A model generated the notes under the pieces. The model was given only the letters and a program-made list of their open reading frames with translations, was not told where the DNA came from and did not search any database. The position numbers and the translations under genes were made by a program. Shown one piece after another: positions 38,096-47,026 of a stretch of 64,000 bases of DNA. Within the stretch, counting starts at the first letter, position 1. The number at the start of each line of letters is the position of its first letter. Origin of the DNA: an uncultured Hyphomicrobiales bacterium (lineage in GTDB: Bacteria; Pseudomonadota; Alphaproteobacteria; Rhizobiales; Beijerinckiaceae); NCBI GenBank assembly GCA_903824185.1, contig CAIJVU010000063.1, forward strand, positions 1-64,000, read 5' to 3'.

Positions 38096-39130
38096 TTAGC
38101 TCTGCTTCTGCGCGGGCTTTTTCGGTGCCGCCGGTTTGCCGCCACCCAAATGCACAAGGATCGGTTCCGCCTTGTCACGCGGCGGCAGGGGGGGCGGTAT
38201 CACGCGCGGTGCTTGCCCTGCTTGCACCTCAGCGGGCGGGTCATTTTCATTCTGTTCTTTTTGTCCGCAAATCATGCCCCGCAAATCGGTTAGCGGCGCA
38301 CGGCTTTTGGGCAACATGTCCAGTGATTGCTGGAAGCCTGTTTGGGGCGCGGCAAAGCCGCTGTCCAAAAGCTCCATGGTTTTCAACGTGCGTTCGGCCC
38401 CCGAACTGGCTCCGAAAACAACCGCGATCAACCGATGGCCATTGCGTTGGGCACTGGCCACGACATTGAAACCGGAGGCGCAGATGAAACCGGTTTTCAA
38501 TCCGGTTGCGCCTTGATAGCGCCCGATAATTCCGTTGGTGTTTTCAATCACCCGCTTGCCAAGCTGGATGGCGGGAATGCCGAACAGGCTGCTTTGACGC
38601 GGAAAATCGAGAAACAGGCGACGCCCCAAAATCGCCATATCGCGCGCCGAGGTTTGTTGCCCTTCGGCGAATAATCCGTTCGGATTGACAAAGCGGCTGT
38701 CGAACATTCCGAGACGGGCGGCTTCGCGGTTCATCTCCTCTGCGAATGCTTCGACCGATCCCGACAGATTTTCAGCCACCACAACCGCGACATCATTGGC
38801 TGATTTGACCATCAAAATTTTCAACGCCGCATCCAGCGTCAGCGTGGTTCCGGGTTTCATGCCGACTTTGGAGGGCGGCATGGAGGCCGCATGCTCTGAA
38901 ACGGTCAACGCGCTATTCATGCTGATTTTGCCAGCCTTCACGGCTTTCAGCGCCAGATAGGCCGTCATCAATTTGGTGACCGAGGCCGGATGCCAGGGGT
39001 CGGTGGCATTGTCAGACGCAATCACCCGTCCCGTATCGAGATCGGCCACCAGCCACGGACCAGCCTTCAATGGGCCAGACAGGGGCAGCGATAACACCAA
39101 GCAGGTCAGGACAGTCAGACAAAGACGCAT
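38096..39130 (-). CDS. D-alanyl-D-alanine carboxypeptidase (PBP5/6-like)
   Basis: A serine-type penicillin-binding protein that trims the terminal D-Ala of peptidoglycan pentapeptides. The 344-residue protein has a signal peptide (cleavage near 22), S50-V-T-K53 as catalytic Ser-x-x-Lys, S-A-N near 114 and K-T-G near 214. After the catalytic domain there is a Pro-rich tail ending in Lys/Gln instead of a clear amphipathic membrane anchor. It starts 111 bases from the divergent transporter gene. Confidence 0.93.
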   Translation of the reverse strand: MRLCLTVLTCLVLSLPLSGPLKAGPWLVADLDTGRVIASDNATDPWHPASVTKLMTAYLALKAVKAGKISMNSALTVSEHAASMPPSKVGMKPGTTLTLDAALKILMVKSANDVAVVVAENLSGSVEAFAEEMNREAARLGMFDSRFVNPNGLFAEGQQTSARDMAILGRRLFLDFPRQSSLFGIPAIQLGKRVIENTNGIIGRYQGATGLKTGFICASGFNVVASAQRNGHRLIAVVFGASSGAERTLKTMELLDSGFAAPQTGFQQSLDMLPKSRAPLTDLRGMICGQKEQNENDPPAEVQAGQAPRVIPPPLPPRDKAEPILVHLGGGKPAAPKKPAQKQS

Positions 39131-39253
39131 GAGGGCTCAGATCAATATTGGACAAGCGGAAAACAGGCCCCGCAAATTAGAGGGTCTGATCCGATTTGCC
39201 TAGGACAGTTTGGCCTGATAGGCAGAAAGCTCCTCTCTCTCAGGTGCAGTCTC

Positions 39254-40159
39254 ATGGCCTCTTTCTGGATTTTGGCAACTCTTATCGCCTCTGCGGCCCA
39301 AACCGCCCGCAATGCCATGCAAAGCACGCTGACCGCCAGCATCGGTACGATTGGGGCGGCACAGGTACGGTTTTTATACGGCTTCCCCTTTTCGCTGCTG
39401 TTTTTGCTCGGCACGGTGATGGTGACAGGTGAGGCAGTGCCTGCGGCAGACGGCGTCTTTTTATCCTATGCCGTCAGTGGCGCGGTGTTGCAGATTGTCG
39501 GCACTGTTTTGATGCTGGCTGCCATGCGCTTGCGCTCTTTTGCGGTGGCTACCGCCTATCTGAAAACCGAACCGGTCTTGGTGGCGCTGGCCAGTGTTGT
39601 GGTTTTGGGCGAGCATCTCGATCCGCAAGCCTGGCTGGCCATTGTGATTGCAACCCTCGGCGTCTTGGTGCTGACATGGAAAAAACCGGCACAGGGGGCC
39701 GAACCGCAAACGGGTCAATGGGCCTCCGCCCTTTATGGCGTGGGTGCGGGCGGCTGTTTTGCGCTGGCGGCAGTGTTGTTTCGTGGTGGTATCCTGCATT
39801 TGGGCGAGGCGCCCTTTTATGTGCGCGCCACCACGATGTTGTGCTGGTCTTTGGGCATCCAATCCCTGATTTTGGCCGTTTATATGTTGTTTTTTGACCG
39901 TCACGCCTTCATCGGCAGCTTGCGGGTCTGGCGGCATTCGCTGTTTGCGGGTTTTATGGGGGCCTTGGCCTCGCAATTCTGGTTTATCGGCTTTTCGCTG
40001 TCCTCGGCCGCCAATGTGCGGACTCTTGCGCTGGTCGAGGTGGTGATGGCGCAAATTGTCTCGCGCGGCCTGTTCAAGCAGGCGGTGGCGCGGCGTGATC
40101 TTTTAGGCATGGCTTTGGTTGTCGGCGGGGTTGGCTGGCTGTTGATTCTGCATCACTGA
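39254..40159 (+). CDS. EamA/DMT family transporter
   Basis: A 301-residue ten-helix transporter with two EamA repeats and the T-A-Y-L-K-T-E-P-V-L-V-A-L motif in the first repeat. It is not closely similar by eye to the two other EamA proteins of this window (37160-38092 and 56284-57192). Substrate unknown. It is a single gene between the divergent carboxypeptidase gene and a thiolase gene. Confidence 0.82.
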   Translation: MASFWILATLIASAAQTARNAMQSTLTASIGTIGAAQVRFLYGFPFSLLFLLGTVMVTGEAVPAADGVFLSYAVSGAVLQIVGTVLMLAAMRLRSFAVATAYLKTEPVLVALASVVVLGEHLDPQAWLAIVIATLGVLVLTWKKPAQGAEPQTGQWASALYGVGAGGCFALAAVLFRGGILHLGEAPFYVRATTMLCWSLGIQSLILAVYMLFFDRHAFIGSLRVWRHSLFAGFMGALASQFWFIGFSLSSAANVRTLALVEVVMAQIVSRGLFKQAVARRDLLGMALVVGGVGWLLILHH

Positions 40160-40228
40160 TCAGCCCTTGTTTATTTGACATTTGCCGTGCAGATTAGACC
40201 CTAATTCAATCTCAGGGAGTGACGGATT

Positions 40229-41395
40229 ATGACTGCAGCCATTGTCGGATGGGCCCATACACCTTTTGGAAAACTCGATGCGGTCAGTGTCGAGAGTCTC
40301 ATTGTGCAGGTTGCGCGTGAGGCGCTTGACCATGCGGGGATCGAGGCGGGCGCGGTCGACGAGATTTTGCTGGGCCATTTCGGGTCGGGCTTCTCCGTGC
40401 AGGATTTTACCGCCTCTCTGGTGTTGCAAGCCTCAGACGCTTTGCGCTTCAAACCCGCCACGCGGGTTGAGAATGCCTGCGCCACCGGTTCGGCGGCGGT
40501 GCATCAGGCGCTCAAATCCATTGCTGCGGGCGCTGCCAAAATCACTTTGGTGGTGGGTGTCGAGCAGATGACCACAACACCCGGTCCTGAAATCGGCAAA
40601 ACGCTGCTGCGCGCCGCCTATCTGCCGGAAGACGGCGATACGCCCAATGGGTTTGCAGGCGTGTTTGGTAAAATTGCCGCCTCCTATTTCCAGCGTCATG
40701 GCGACCAGTCCGATGCCTTGGCCATGATCTCCGCCAAAAACCATTTCAATGGCGTTTCCAATCCCTATGCGCAAATCCGCAAGGATTTCGGCTTTGATTT
40801 CTGCCGCAATGAAAGCGAGAAAAACCCCTTTGTCGCAGGGCCTTTGAAGCGCACCGATTGCTCGCTGGTGTCGGATGGGGCGGCGGCCATGGTGATCGTC
40901 GAGGGCGCTCTGGCGCAGCAATTCCCGCGGGCCATCGGCTTCCGGGCGGCCGCGCATGTGCAGGATTTCCTGCCGATGTCCAAACGCGATATTTTGAAAT
41001 TTGATGGATGCGCTGCCGCTTGGCACAAAGCGCTGGATCAGGCGCAGATCACGCTGGATGATTTGTCCTTTGTCGAGACCCATGACTGTTTCACCATCGC
41101 CGAATTGATCGAATATGAGGCCATGGGCCTCACCCCCGAAGGGCAGGGTGCCCGCGCGATCAAGGAGGGCTGGACCCGCAAAGACGGCAAATTACCCGTC
41201 AATGCCTCGGGCGGCTTGAAATCAAAAGGCCATCCGATTGGCGCGACCGGCGTGTCGATGCATGTCTTGACCGCCATGCAATTGGCGGGCGAGGCCGGCG
41301 AGATGCAGATCAAGGATGCCAAATTGGGCGGCATTTTCAATATGGGCGGTGCGGCGGTTGCCAATTATGTCAGCATCCTCGAACGCCTCAAATAG
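40229..41395 (+). CDS. Thiolase-family acetyl-CoA acetyltransferase (SCP-x-like)
   Basis: A 388-residue thiolase. The nucleophile is the Cys in E-N-A-C-A-T-G-S (about residue 88). Further on are E-T-H-D-C-F-T near 288-294 and the G-G-L-K-S-K-G-H-P-I-G-A-T-G motif near 330. The H-D-C-F motif and the lack of the usual C-terminal C-x-G-G-G place it nearer to the SCP-x/sterol-carrier or acetyl-CoA acetyltransferase-like branch than to PhaA. Its substrate is uncertain. It ends in a shared bidirectional terminator. Confidence 0.87.
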   Translation: MTAAIVGWAHTPFGKLDAVSVESLIVQVAREALDHAGIEAGAVDEILLGHFGSGFSVQDFTASLVLQASDALRFKPATRVENACATGSAAVHQALKSIAAGAAKITLVVGVEQMTTTPGPEIGKTLLRAAYLPEDGDTPNGFAGVFGKIAASYFQRHGDQSDALAMISAKNHFNGVSNPYAQIRKDFGFDFCRNESEKNPFVAGPLKRTDCSLVSDGAAAMVIVEGALAQQFPRAIGFRAAAHVQDFLPMSKRDILKFDGCAAAWHKALDQAQITLDDLSFVETHDCFTIAELIEYEAMGLTPEGQGARAIKEGWTRKDGKLPVNASGGLKSKGHPIGATGVSMHVLTAMQLAGEAGEMQIKDAKLGGIFNMGGAAVANYVSILERLK

Positions 41396-41420
41396 ACCAG
41401 CGCGCTCCTGCTTTATTGAA

Positions 41421-41447
41421 AAAACCCTGCTCCGGCAGGGTTTTTTT
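41421..41447. terminator. Bidirectional terminator between thiolase and bolA
   Basis: AACCCTGC and GCAGGGTT form an eight-pair stem (41423-41442). T-runs follow on the plus strand (seven T) and A-runs precede it, serving the minus strand, so it can end both convergent genes. Confidence 0.87.
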
Positions 41448-41471
41448 GTGCACCATGACACAGGCTTTTGA

Positions 41472-41732
41472 TCAGGTGGCTTTGGCCTCGATGGCCAGCG
41501 CATGCACGCCGCCTTTCAATTCCGCGGCAAGGGTCTGGTTGATGAGACGGTGAATGGCGACCCGGCTCTGGCCCGCAAAGGCTGCGGCTGTGATTTTGAC
41601 GCGGAAATGGGTCTGGCCGCCCTCCTGCCAACCGCCATGGCCGCGATGCTGGTCCGATTCGTCGATCACCTCCAGAAAAGCGGGGGCAAAGGCCGCGGTG
41701 AGCTTTTCCTGAATGGTGTTTTTGACGGTCAT
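41472..41732 (-). CDS. BolA family protein (BolA1-like)
   Basis: An 86-residue BolA protein of the longer type. D-E-S-D-Q-H-R-G-H-G-G-W near 24-35 is the BolA1 loop, F-R-V-K-I lies in the core strand, and R-V-A-I-H-R-L-I-N carries the conserved histidine. BolA proteins act with CGFS glutaredoxins in iron-sulfur cluster control and can bind DNA. It is divergent from a J-domain gene, the standard alphaproteobacterial pair. Confidence 0.93.
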   Translation of the reverse strand: MTVKNTIQEKLTAAFAPAFLEVIDESDQHRGHGGWQEGGQTHFRVKITAAAFAGQSRVAIHRLINQTLAAELKGGVHALAIEAKAT

Positions 41733-41844
41733 GGGATGTTTTTCCTTTGAAAACAGCGGTTCGGTGAAATTTTTATCACAGGCGTGGAATTTTTGCGCAT
41801 TCAGCGGCTTGCGGCAAGCGCCTCCCTTCTCCTATGAAGAGGGC

Positions 41845-42453
41845 ATGAATTTGAACTCGCCTTTGTTTGACAAAATCAGAACGCGTCGTAAAGCGGAAGC
41901 GGCTTCCGCCACGCAGCCGCGCGGCTGCGAACATGTCGGCTGCAACAAAGCGGGCGAGTATCGCGCCCCCAAGGGCCGTTCCAGCGAGGGCCAGTACTGG
42001 AATTTCTGCCTCGACCACGTCAAAGCCTATAACCAGACCTATAATTATTTTGTCGGCATGACCGATGACGCGATTGCCCGTTACCAGAAAGATTCGGTGG
42101 TGGGCCACAGGCCGACCTGGTCGATGGGCACCAATTCGCGCGGCGGGCATGCGCAAGTGCGTCCCGATCAGGCCGCAACCGATGTGTTTGATTTGTTTGG
42201 CGGCGACGGCCCCAAAAACCGCAAAGCCGCACCAGAGGCGCCGCGCAAGCCGGCCGTGGGGCCTTTGGCGCTCAAATCGCTGGAGCGTTTGGGGCTTGAG
42301 GAGGGCGCGGACGCCGAAACGATCAAAACCCGTTTCAAATCCTTGGTGAAACAGTTGCATCCCGACGTCAATGGCGGGGATCGGGCCACCGAGGACCAGC
42401 TGCGCGAGATCATTGATGCCTATAATACCCTGAAAGCCTCGGGTCTGGCCTGA
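41845..42453 (+). CDS. J-domain protein (DnaJ-like co-chaperone)
   Basis: A 202-residue protein. The first half has a conserved Cys/His cluster (C-E-H-V-G-C, then F-C-L-D-H-V near 58) and W-N-F, which looks like a small metal-binding module. The last 65 residues form a J domain with the H-P-D tripeptide (Q-L-H-P-D-V-N-G-G) and the closing Y-N-T-L-K, typical of DnaJ partners that stimulate Hsp70. The ATG at 41845 gives the recognised family start; the open frame further upstream is not conserved-looking. It is divergent from bolA and 172 bases before cobS. Confidence 0.88.
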   Translation: MNLNSPLFDKIRTRRKAEAASATQPRGCEHVGCNKAGEYRAPKGRSSEGQYWNFCLDHVKAYNQTYNYFVGMTDDAIARYQKDSVVGHRPTWSMGTNSRGGHAQVRPDQAATDVFDLFGGDGPKNRKAAPEAPRKPAVGPLALKSLERLGLEEGADAETIKTRFKSLVKQLHPDVNGGDRATEDQLREIIDAYNTLKASGLA

Positions 42454-42625
42454 TCAGACAGGGGTTTGGGGACGCCAGTTTTGAGAGGGCCGGAGAGGAT
42501 CACGAACCGGCCACAGGTTGATTTTGCTGTTTGGGTGCATTGCCTGTTGCTGGACATGCCCCTAAGCTTGATGGAAATGAGCGCTGACGGGTCGGGTCCG
42601 CAGCCATGCGACAGATGAGGTTTTT

Positions 42626-43612
42626 ATGCGGGCGGTGAATGAAGCAAGCGAGATGATGCCGGATACCACTGTTTCGGTGCGTCAATTATTCGGGATCGAC
42701 AGCGACATGATGGTTCCGGCCTATGCCAAGCGGGACGACAATGTGCCCGATCTGGATCCGGATTATTTGTTTGATCCCGCCACCACGCTGGCCATTCTGG
42801 CGGGATTTGCCCGCAATCGCCGCGTGATGATCACCGGCTATCACGGCACCGGCAAATCCACCCATATCGAACAGGTCGCGGCCCGTCTGAACTGGCCCTG
42901 CGTGCGCGTCAATCTCGACAGCCATGTCTCGCGTATCGATCTCGTGGGCAAAGACGCGATTGTGCTCAAAGACGGCAAGCAGGTCACCGAATTCAAAGAC
43001 GGGATCCTGCCTTGGGCGCTGCAAAACAATATCGCGCTGGTGTTTGACGAATATGATGCGGGCCGCCCCGATGTGATGTTCGTGATCCAGCGCGTGCTGG
43101 AACTCTCCGGCAAGCTGACTTTGCTCGATCAGCGGCGGGTGATCCGCCCCCATCCCGCTTTCCGTCTGTTTGCCACCGCCAATACGGTGGGTCTGGGCGA
43201 TACGTCGGGCCTTTATCACGGCACGCAGCAGATCAATCAGGGCCAGATGGACCGTTGGTCGATTGTCGCCACCCTCAACTATCTGCCGCATGACAAGGAA
43301 GTGGATATCGTTTTGGCCAAGGCCAAGCATTACACAGGCAAAGAGGGCCGCGATATCGTCAACCGCATGGTGCGCGTGGCCGATCTCACCCGCAATGCCT
43401 TTATCAATGGCGATCTGTCCACGGTGATGAGCCCGCGCACGGTCATCACCTGGGCTGAAAATGCCGATATTTTCCAAGATGTTGGCATGGCCTTCCGCCT
43501 CACCTTCCTCAACAAATGCGACGAGCTCGAACGCGCTTTGGTGGCGGAATTCTATCAGCGCAGCTTCGGCGTCGAATTGCCGGAAAGCGCTGTCAATGTC
43601 GCGCTGAGCTGA
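42626..43612 (+). CDS. cobS: Cobaltochelatase subunit CobS
   Basis: CobS is the AAA+ ATPase that, with CobT and the large subunit CobN, inserts cobalt into hydrogenobyrinic acid a,c-diamide in aerobic B12 synthesis. The 328-residue protein has Walker A G-Y-H-G-T-G-K-S at 71-78, Walker B L-V-F-D-E-Y-D near 144, and the N-terminal S-V-R-Q-L-F-G-I-D segment typical of CobS. No cobN is in the window. No cobalamin riboswitch pattern is visible in the 172-base leader. Confidence 0.96.
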   Translation: MRAVNEASEMMPDTTVSVRQLFGIDSDMMVPAYAKRDDNVPDLDPDYLFDPATTLAILAGFARNRRVMITGYHGTGKSTHIEQVAARLNWPCVRVNLDSHVSRIDLVGKDAIVLKDGKQVTEFKDGILPWALQNNIALVFDEYDAGRPDVMFVIQRVLELSGKLTLLDQRRVIRPHPAFRLFATANTVGLGDTSGLYHGTQQINQGQMDRWSIVATLNYLPHDKEVDIVLAKAKHYTGKEGRDIVNRMVRVADLTRNAFINGDLSTVMSPRTVITWAENADIFQDVGMAFRLTFLNKCDELERALVAEFYQRSFGVELPESAVNVALS

Positions 43613-43678
43613 TGGTTTGCGGGGCCAGTCTCCGGTCAGGATCGGTGAGGCAGGATTTGTCATGAAGGGTGCGCTCTG

Positions 43679-45559
43679 ATGTCCTCAAGCAATCGCAAGC
43701 CCGCACAGCCGAAAGAAACACCCACCGAACCGTTCAAGCGGTCGGTGGCCATGGCGATGCGTGCTTTGGCGCGGCGTCCGGATCTCGAAGTCACCTATTC
43801 CTCCGATCGCCCCTCTTTGGTGGATGAGCGCGCCCGCCTGCCCGAGCCGCCCCGTCGCCTGTCGCCCCATGATGCGGCGATCATGCGCGGTTATGGCGAT
43901 TCCATGGCGCTGCGTCTGGCTTGTCACGATCAGGCCCTGCATCGCAAACTGACCCCGCAGGGCGACGAGGCAAAACAGGTGTTTGATGCGGTGGAACAAG
44001 CCCGCGTCGAGGCCATCGGCTCGCGCCGCATGCAGGGCGTTGCGGGCAATATAGGCGCCATGCTCGATGACAAATATCACCGCGGCAATTACCACGAGAT
44101 CACCGATCAGGCCGATGCGCCTTTGGCCGATGCGCTGGCCATGATGGTGCGCGAGCGGCTCACCGGCCTGAAGCCGCCGCCCGCCGCCCAAACCTGTGTC
44201 AATTTGTGGCGCGACACGATCGAGAAAAAAATCGGCCCCGAACTCGACAAAATGGGTGAACATATCGAGAGCCAGTCGCATTTTGCCAAATTGCTGCGCG
44301 AGATGCTGACCACGCTGGAACTGACCGAAGACTCAGCGCTTGATCCCAATGACAGCGAGGACGACGATCAGGACAATTCCTCCGACGACAATCAAAACAG
44401 CGAGGACGGCGAAAGCTCCGAGGACACAAGCTCCGAAAGCGAGCAGATGGAGCGGTCGGACGAGGCGTCCGACGAGATGGAAGACGGCATGCAAGACTCG
44501 CCCGACGGTCCGGCGGGTGAAATGTCGGAAGACATGGACAATGCCGAGGGGGATGACAGCGCCGAGCCGACGCGTCCGCCGGTTGCCATGGAGAACAAGC
44601 GCAACATCACCGACTACAAAATCTTCTCGACCAAATTTGACGAGATCATTCTGGCCGAAGACCTCTGCGATGCCGAGGAGCTGACCCGCCTGCGCGCCTA
44701 TCTCGACAAGCAGCTGTCGCATTTGCAAGGCGTTGTGGCACGGCTCGCCAACCGCTTGCAGCGCCGCCTGATGGCGCAGCAAAACCGCTCTTGGGAATTT
44801 GATCTGGAGGAGGGGCAGCTTGATCCCGCGCGCCTGACGCGCATCGTCATTGATCCGCAGCAGCCCCTGTCCTTCAAGCGCGAGCAAGACACCAATTTCC
44901 GCGACACGGTCGTCACGCTGCTGATCGACAATTCCGGTTCCATGCGCGGGCGGCCCATTACGGTCGCGGCCACCTGTGCCGATATTCTGGCGCGCACGCT
45001 TGAGCGCTGCGGCGTCAAGGTCGAGATTTTGGGCTTCACCACCCGCGCCTGGAAGGGCGGACAGTCGCGCGAGGCGTGGCTGGGGGCGGGCAAACCCGCT
45101 CTGCCCGGGCGGCTCAATGATCTGCGCCATATCGTCTATAAATCAGCCGATGCGCCATGGCGGCGTGCGCGCAAAAATCTCGGGCTGATGATGCGCGAAG
45201 GCTTGCTCAAGGAGAACATCGACGGCGAGGCGCTGGACTGGGCGCATCAGCGTCTGTTGGGTCGGCCCGAGCAGCGCCGCATCATGATGGTGATTTCCGA
45301 CGGTGCGCCGGTGGATGATTCCACGCTGTCGGTCAATGCGGGCAATTATCTCGAACGGCATTTGCGCCATGTGATTGAAGAGATCGAAACCCGCTCGCCC
45401 GTCGAATTGCTCGCCATCGGCATCGGCCATGATGTGACGCGCTATTACCGCCGCGCGGTGACGATTGTGGATGCCGAAGAACTCGGCGGCGCCATGACCG
45501 AAAAATTGGCCGAATTGTTTGACGACAAAGCACCGACGAAAAAAACCGGCGGGCGGTGA
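43679..45559 (+). CDS. cobT: Cobaltochelatase subunit CobT, with element-proximal 3' end
   Basis: CobT is the scaffold subunit of aerobic cobaltochelatase. The 626-residue protein has an N-terminal helical domain, a long acidic linker rich in Asp/Glu/Ser (about 217-305) and a C-terminal von Willebrand A domain with the metal-site motif D-N-S-G-S-M near 418. It is full length. Its last 72 aligned codons (45320-45535) are repeated 1,055 bases downstream behind an AT-rich nuclease-like gene. After the aligned part this copy ends T-K-K-T-G-G-R, while the downstream copy ends with a longer Arg-rich tail. The present 3' end may therefore have been supplied by an inserted element. Confidence 0.95.
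   Translation: MSSSNRKPAQPKETPTEPFKRSVAMAMRALARRPDLEVTYSSDRPSLVDERARLPEPPRRLSPHDAAIMRGYGDSMALRLACHDQALHRKLTPQGDEAKQVFDAVEQARVEAIGSRRMQGVAGNIGAMLDDKYHRGNYHEITDQADAPLADALAMMVRERLTGLKPPPAAQTCVNLWRDTIEKKIGPELDKMGEHIESQSHFAKLLREMLTTLELTEDSALDPNDSEDDDQDNSSDDNQNSEDGESSEDTSSESEQMERSDEASDEMEDGMQDSPDGPAGEMSEDMDNAEGDDSAEPTRPPVAMENKRNITDYKIFSTKFDEIILAEDLCDAEELTRLRAYLDKQLSHLQGVVARLANRLQRRLMAQQNRSWEFDLEEGQLDPARLTRIVIDPQQPLSFKREQDTNFRDTVVTLLIDNSGSMRGRPITVAATCADILARTLERCGVKVEILGFTTRAWKGGQSREAWLGAGKPALPGRLNDLRHIVYKSADAPWRRARKNLGLMMREGLLKENIDGEALDWAHQRLLGRPEQRRIMMVISDGAPVDDSTLSVNAGNYLERHLRHVIEEIETRSPVELLAIGIGHDVTRYYRRAVTIVDAEELGGAMTEKLAELFDDKAPTKKTGGR
45320..45535 (+). repeat. Direct repeat, copy 1: end of cobT
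   Basis: 216 bases aligned without gaps to 46375-46590. Eleven of 72 codons differ by one base each, five of them within codons 2-8 of the block. Ten of the eleven differences are silent; the other changes Leu to Arg. Immediately after the block the two copies diverge completely. Confidence 0.93.
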
Positions 45560-45700
45560 GGGCGTGTGTTTAAATTGGATGTGTCACCATCCTTATTAGA
45601 TGATCAAATTTAGGCCATTAAGTATTAATAGTAATCTCATTACTTTTAGTAATTTGCGTCAAGTTAATATTAAAATGTGACTCTGGACTGTGGTGCAATA
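45560..45700. promoter_or_regulatory. AT-rich leader of the GIY-YIG gene
   Basis: The base composition drops sharply to AT-rich right after the cobT stop. The leader contains AGTAAT-CTC-ATTACT at 45630-45644 and a further AGTAAT at 45648-45653, a plausible operator or promoter region for the nuclease-like gene. No consensus promoter is claimed. Confidence 0.4.
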
Positions 45701-46324
45701 ATGGCTCAGATTATTTATATTTTAACAAACGAAGCAATGGACGGACTAATAAAGATTGGCCGAACAACAACCAGTGTTGAGCAGCGCATTAAGGAGCTGG
45801 ACAACACGAGTATTCCTTTGCCATTCCAATGTTTCTTTGCTGGCGAGGTAGCAGATTGCGCGCATGTTGAAGCGCATCTTCATTTAGCCTTCGCGGATAA
45901 ACGTGTGCGAAATAATCGTGAATTTTTCCGCGTTGATGCAAACCAAGTCCGTGCAGCAATAATGCTCGCAAACCCAAAAGATATTACACCAAAAAATGAT
46001 GTCGTCGTTGATGCGAGTGATGTTCAAGCCTTGCAAAAAGCAGCAGCGACACAAGATAGACGTTCAAGGCTAAAATTCAGCGAACTCAACATACCAGTTG
46101 GTGCAAGACTCGTGTTCATTAAAGATGATTCCGTGACTTGTACTGTTGTTGCTAATGGTGAGGTTGATTTCCAAAATAAAATTATGTCACCCAGCAAAGC
46201 AGCATTGGTTGCTATTCAGGCAATGGGCTACAAATGGTCAGCTTTAAGTGGCAGTGATTATTGGAAATATGAAGACGAGACACTCACAGCTCGGCGATTG
46301 CGTTTAGAGGATGAACAAGAGTAA
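45701..46324 (+). CDS. GIY-YIG (T5orf172) nuclease-like protein with DUF4357
   Basis: A 207-residue protein in AT-rich DNA unlike its neighbours. The N-terminal part fits the T5orf172 branch of GIY-YIG nucleases: Y-I-L at 6-8, I-K-I-G at 17-20, R29 in V-E-Q-R-I-K-E-L, E57/H59/H61 in V-E-A-H-L-H-L-A-F and E74 in R-E-F-F. The C-terminal 80 residues fit DUF4357 (V-G-A-R-L-V-F, M-S-P-S-K-A-A, Y-W-K-Y). ATG 45701 is chosen because the family motif begins right there; the frame is open to 45677. The gene lies exactly between two copies of the cobT 3' end. Nuclease activity and homing are inferred. Confidence 0.85.
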   Translation: MAQIIYILTNEAMDGLIKIGRTTTSVEQRIKELDNTSIPLPFQCFFAGEVADCAHVEAHLHLAFADKRVRNNREFFRVDANQVRAAIMLANPKDITPKNDVVVDASDVQALQKAAATQDRRSRLKFSELNIPVGARLVFIKDDSVTCTVVANGEVDFQNKIMSPSKAALVAIQAMGYKWSALSGSDYWKYEDETLTARRLRLEDEQE

Positions 46325-46335
46325 TACCCAGTATT

Positions 46336-46632
46336 ATGGGTGCGGTTTCAGGTAGGGCTTTAAAGGTTCATTTTTCCACTCTGTCGGTTAACGCTGGTAA
46401 TTATCTCGAACGGCATTTGCGCCATGTTATTGAAGAGATCGAAACCCGCTCGCCCGTCGAATTGCTTGCCATCGGCATCGGCCATGATGTGACGCGCTAT
46501 TACCGCCGCGCGGTGACGATTGTCGATGCCGAAGAACGCGGCGGCGCCATGACCGAAAAATTGGCCGAATTGTTTGACGACAAAGCTCCTGTCAAACAAG
46601 CAAAGACGCGCACCCGCAGAAGAGTGGCGTGA
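46336..46632 (+). pseudogene. Displaced 3' end of cobT (headless copy)
   Basis: A 98-codon frame whose residues 14-85 match the CobT C-terminus with one substitution, followed by an Arg/Lys/Thr-rich tail (T-R-T-R-R-R-V-A) that the full-length cobT lacks. The first 13 residues are unrelated to CobT. It lacks the rest of the VWA domain and the metal-site motif, so it cannot work as CobT alone. It is either the original host cobT end pushed downstream or an end carried by the inserted element. Reading frame and protein sequence are well preserved. Confidence 0.85.
46375..46590 (+). repeat. Direct repeat, copy 2: displaced cobT end
   Basis: Partner of 45320-45535 at an offset of 1,055 bases. Upstream of the block only scattered positions match cobT. 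Confidence 0.93.
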
Positions 46633-47026
46633 GGCTGGCGTATATCTATCGCACCCTCGTCACATCCTCGCCATCAATCATGGTGTGATGCCCTCATTGC
46701 GTCATCGCGAGCGAAGCGACGCGATCCAGACAGGCCTTGTTGTTGATGACGCGGAAGCGCAACACGGCTCAGCTATCTGCGCCATATCTGCCATCAGCAA
46801 CGGTTCTGTCTGGATTGCCACGGCGCTTCGCGCCTCGCAAAGACGCTGTGACAGGCACCTACAAAAAATTTGCGTGCGGCCTTGCGTAAGCATAGCAGCA
46901 TTATTTCAGAAACAGTCAATGGCAGCAGGCTGCGTCCCTGAAGGACTTAACAAAAACCCGCCTCACCTCGCTTGCCTGAATAGTTTCGGTATTAAAATCC
47001 AGCACATAAATGATTGTTTCAATATC
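46633..47026. other. 394-base non-coding patch with palindromic element
   Basis: Lies between the displaced cobT end and the toxin gene. It contains the imperfect palindrome at 46701-46844. A 223-codon open frame crosses it but runs antisense into the toxin gene and shows no protein signature. The remainder, 46845-47026, shows nothing I recognise. Confidence 0.6.
46701..46844. repeat. Imperfect palindromic (REP/MITE-like) element
   Basis: The left arm (46701-46748, starting GTCATCGCGAGCGAAGCGAC) and right arm (46792-46844, ending CGCCTCGCAAAGAC) are inverted copies with mismatches and small gaps. The core includes GATCCAGACA against TGTCTGGATT. About 43 bases separate the arms. The arm sequence resembles the dispersed 'cattgcgagcgaagc…gcaatcc' palindromes seen in many bacterial genomes. 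No transposase is encoded within. Confidence 0.75.

Noticed and set aside
42454-42625. Cobalamin riboswitch before cobS
   Set aside because: I found no B12-box-like segment or the expected set of paired elements in the 172-base leader.
45320-46632. Insertion sequence or composite transposon in cobT
   Set aside because: No transposase, no terminal inverted repeats and no short target duplication; the repeat is a long coding segment of cobT itself.
46336-46632. cobT frameshift or sequencing artefact
   Set aside because: The upstream cobT is full length and in frame, and the downstream copy differs by silent changes and has its own tail, so it is a real second copy.
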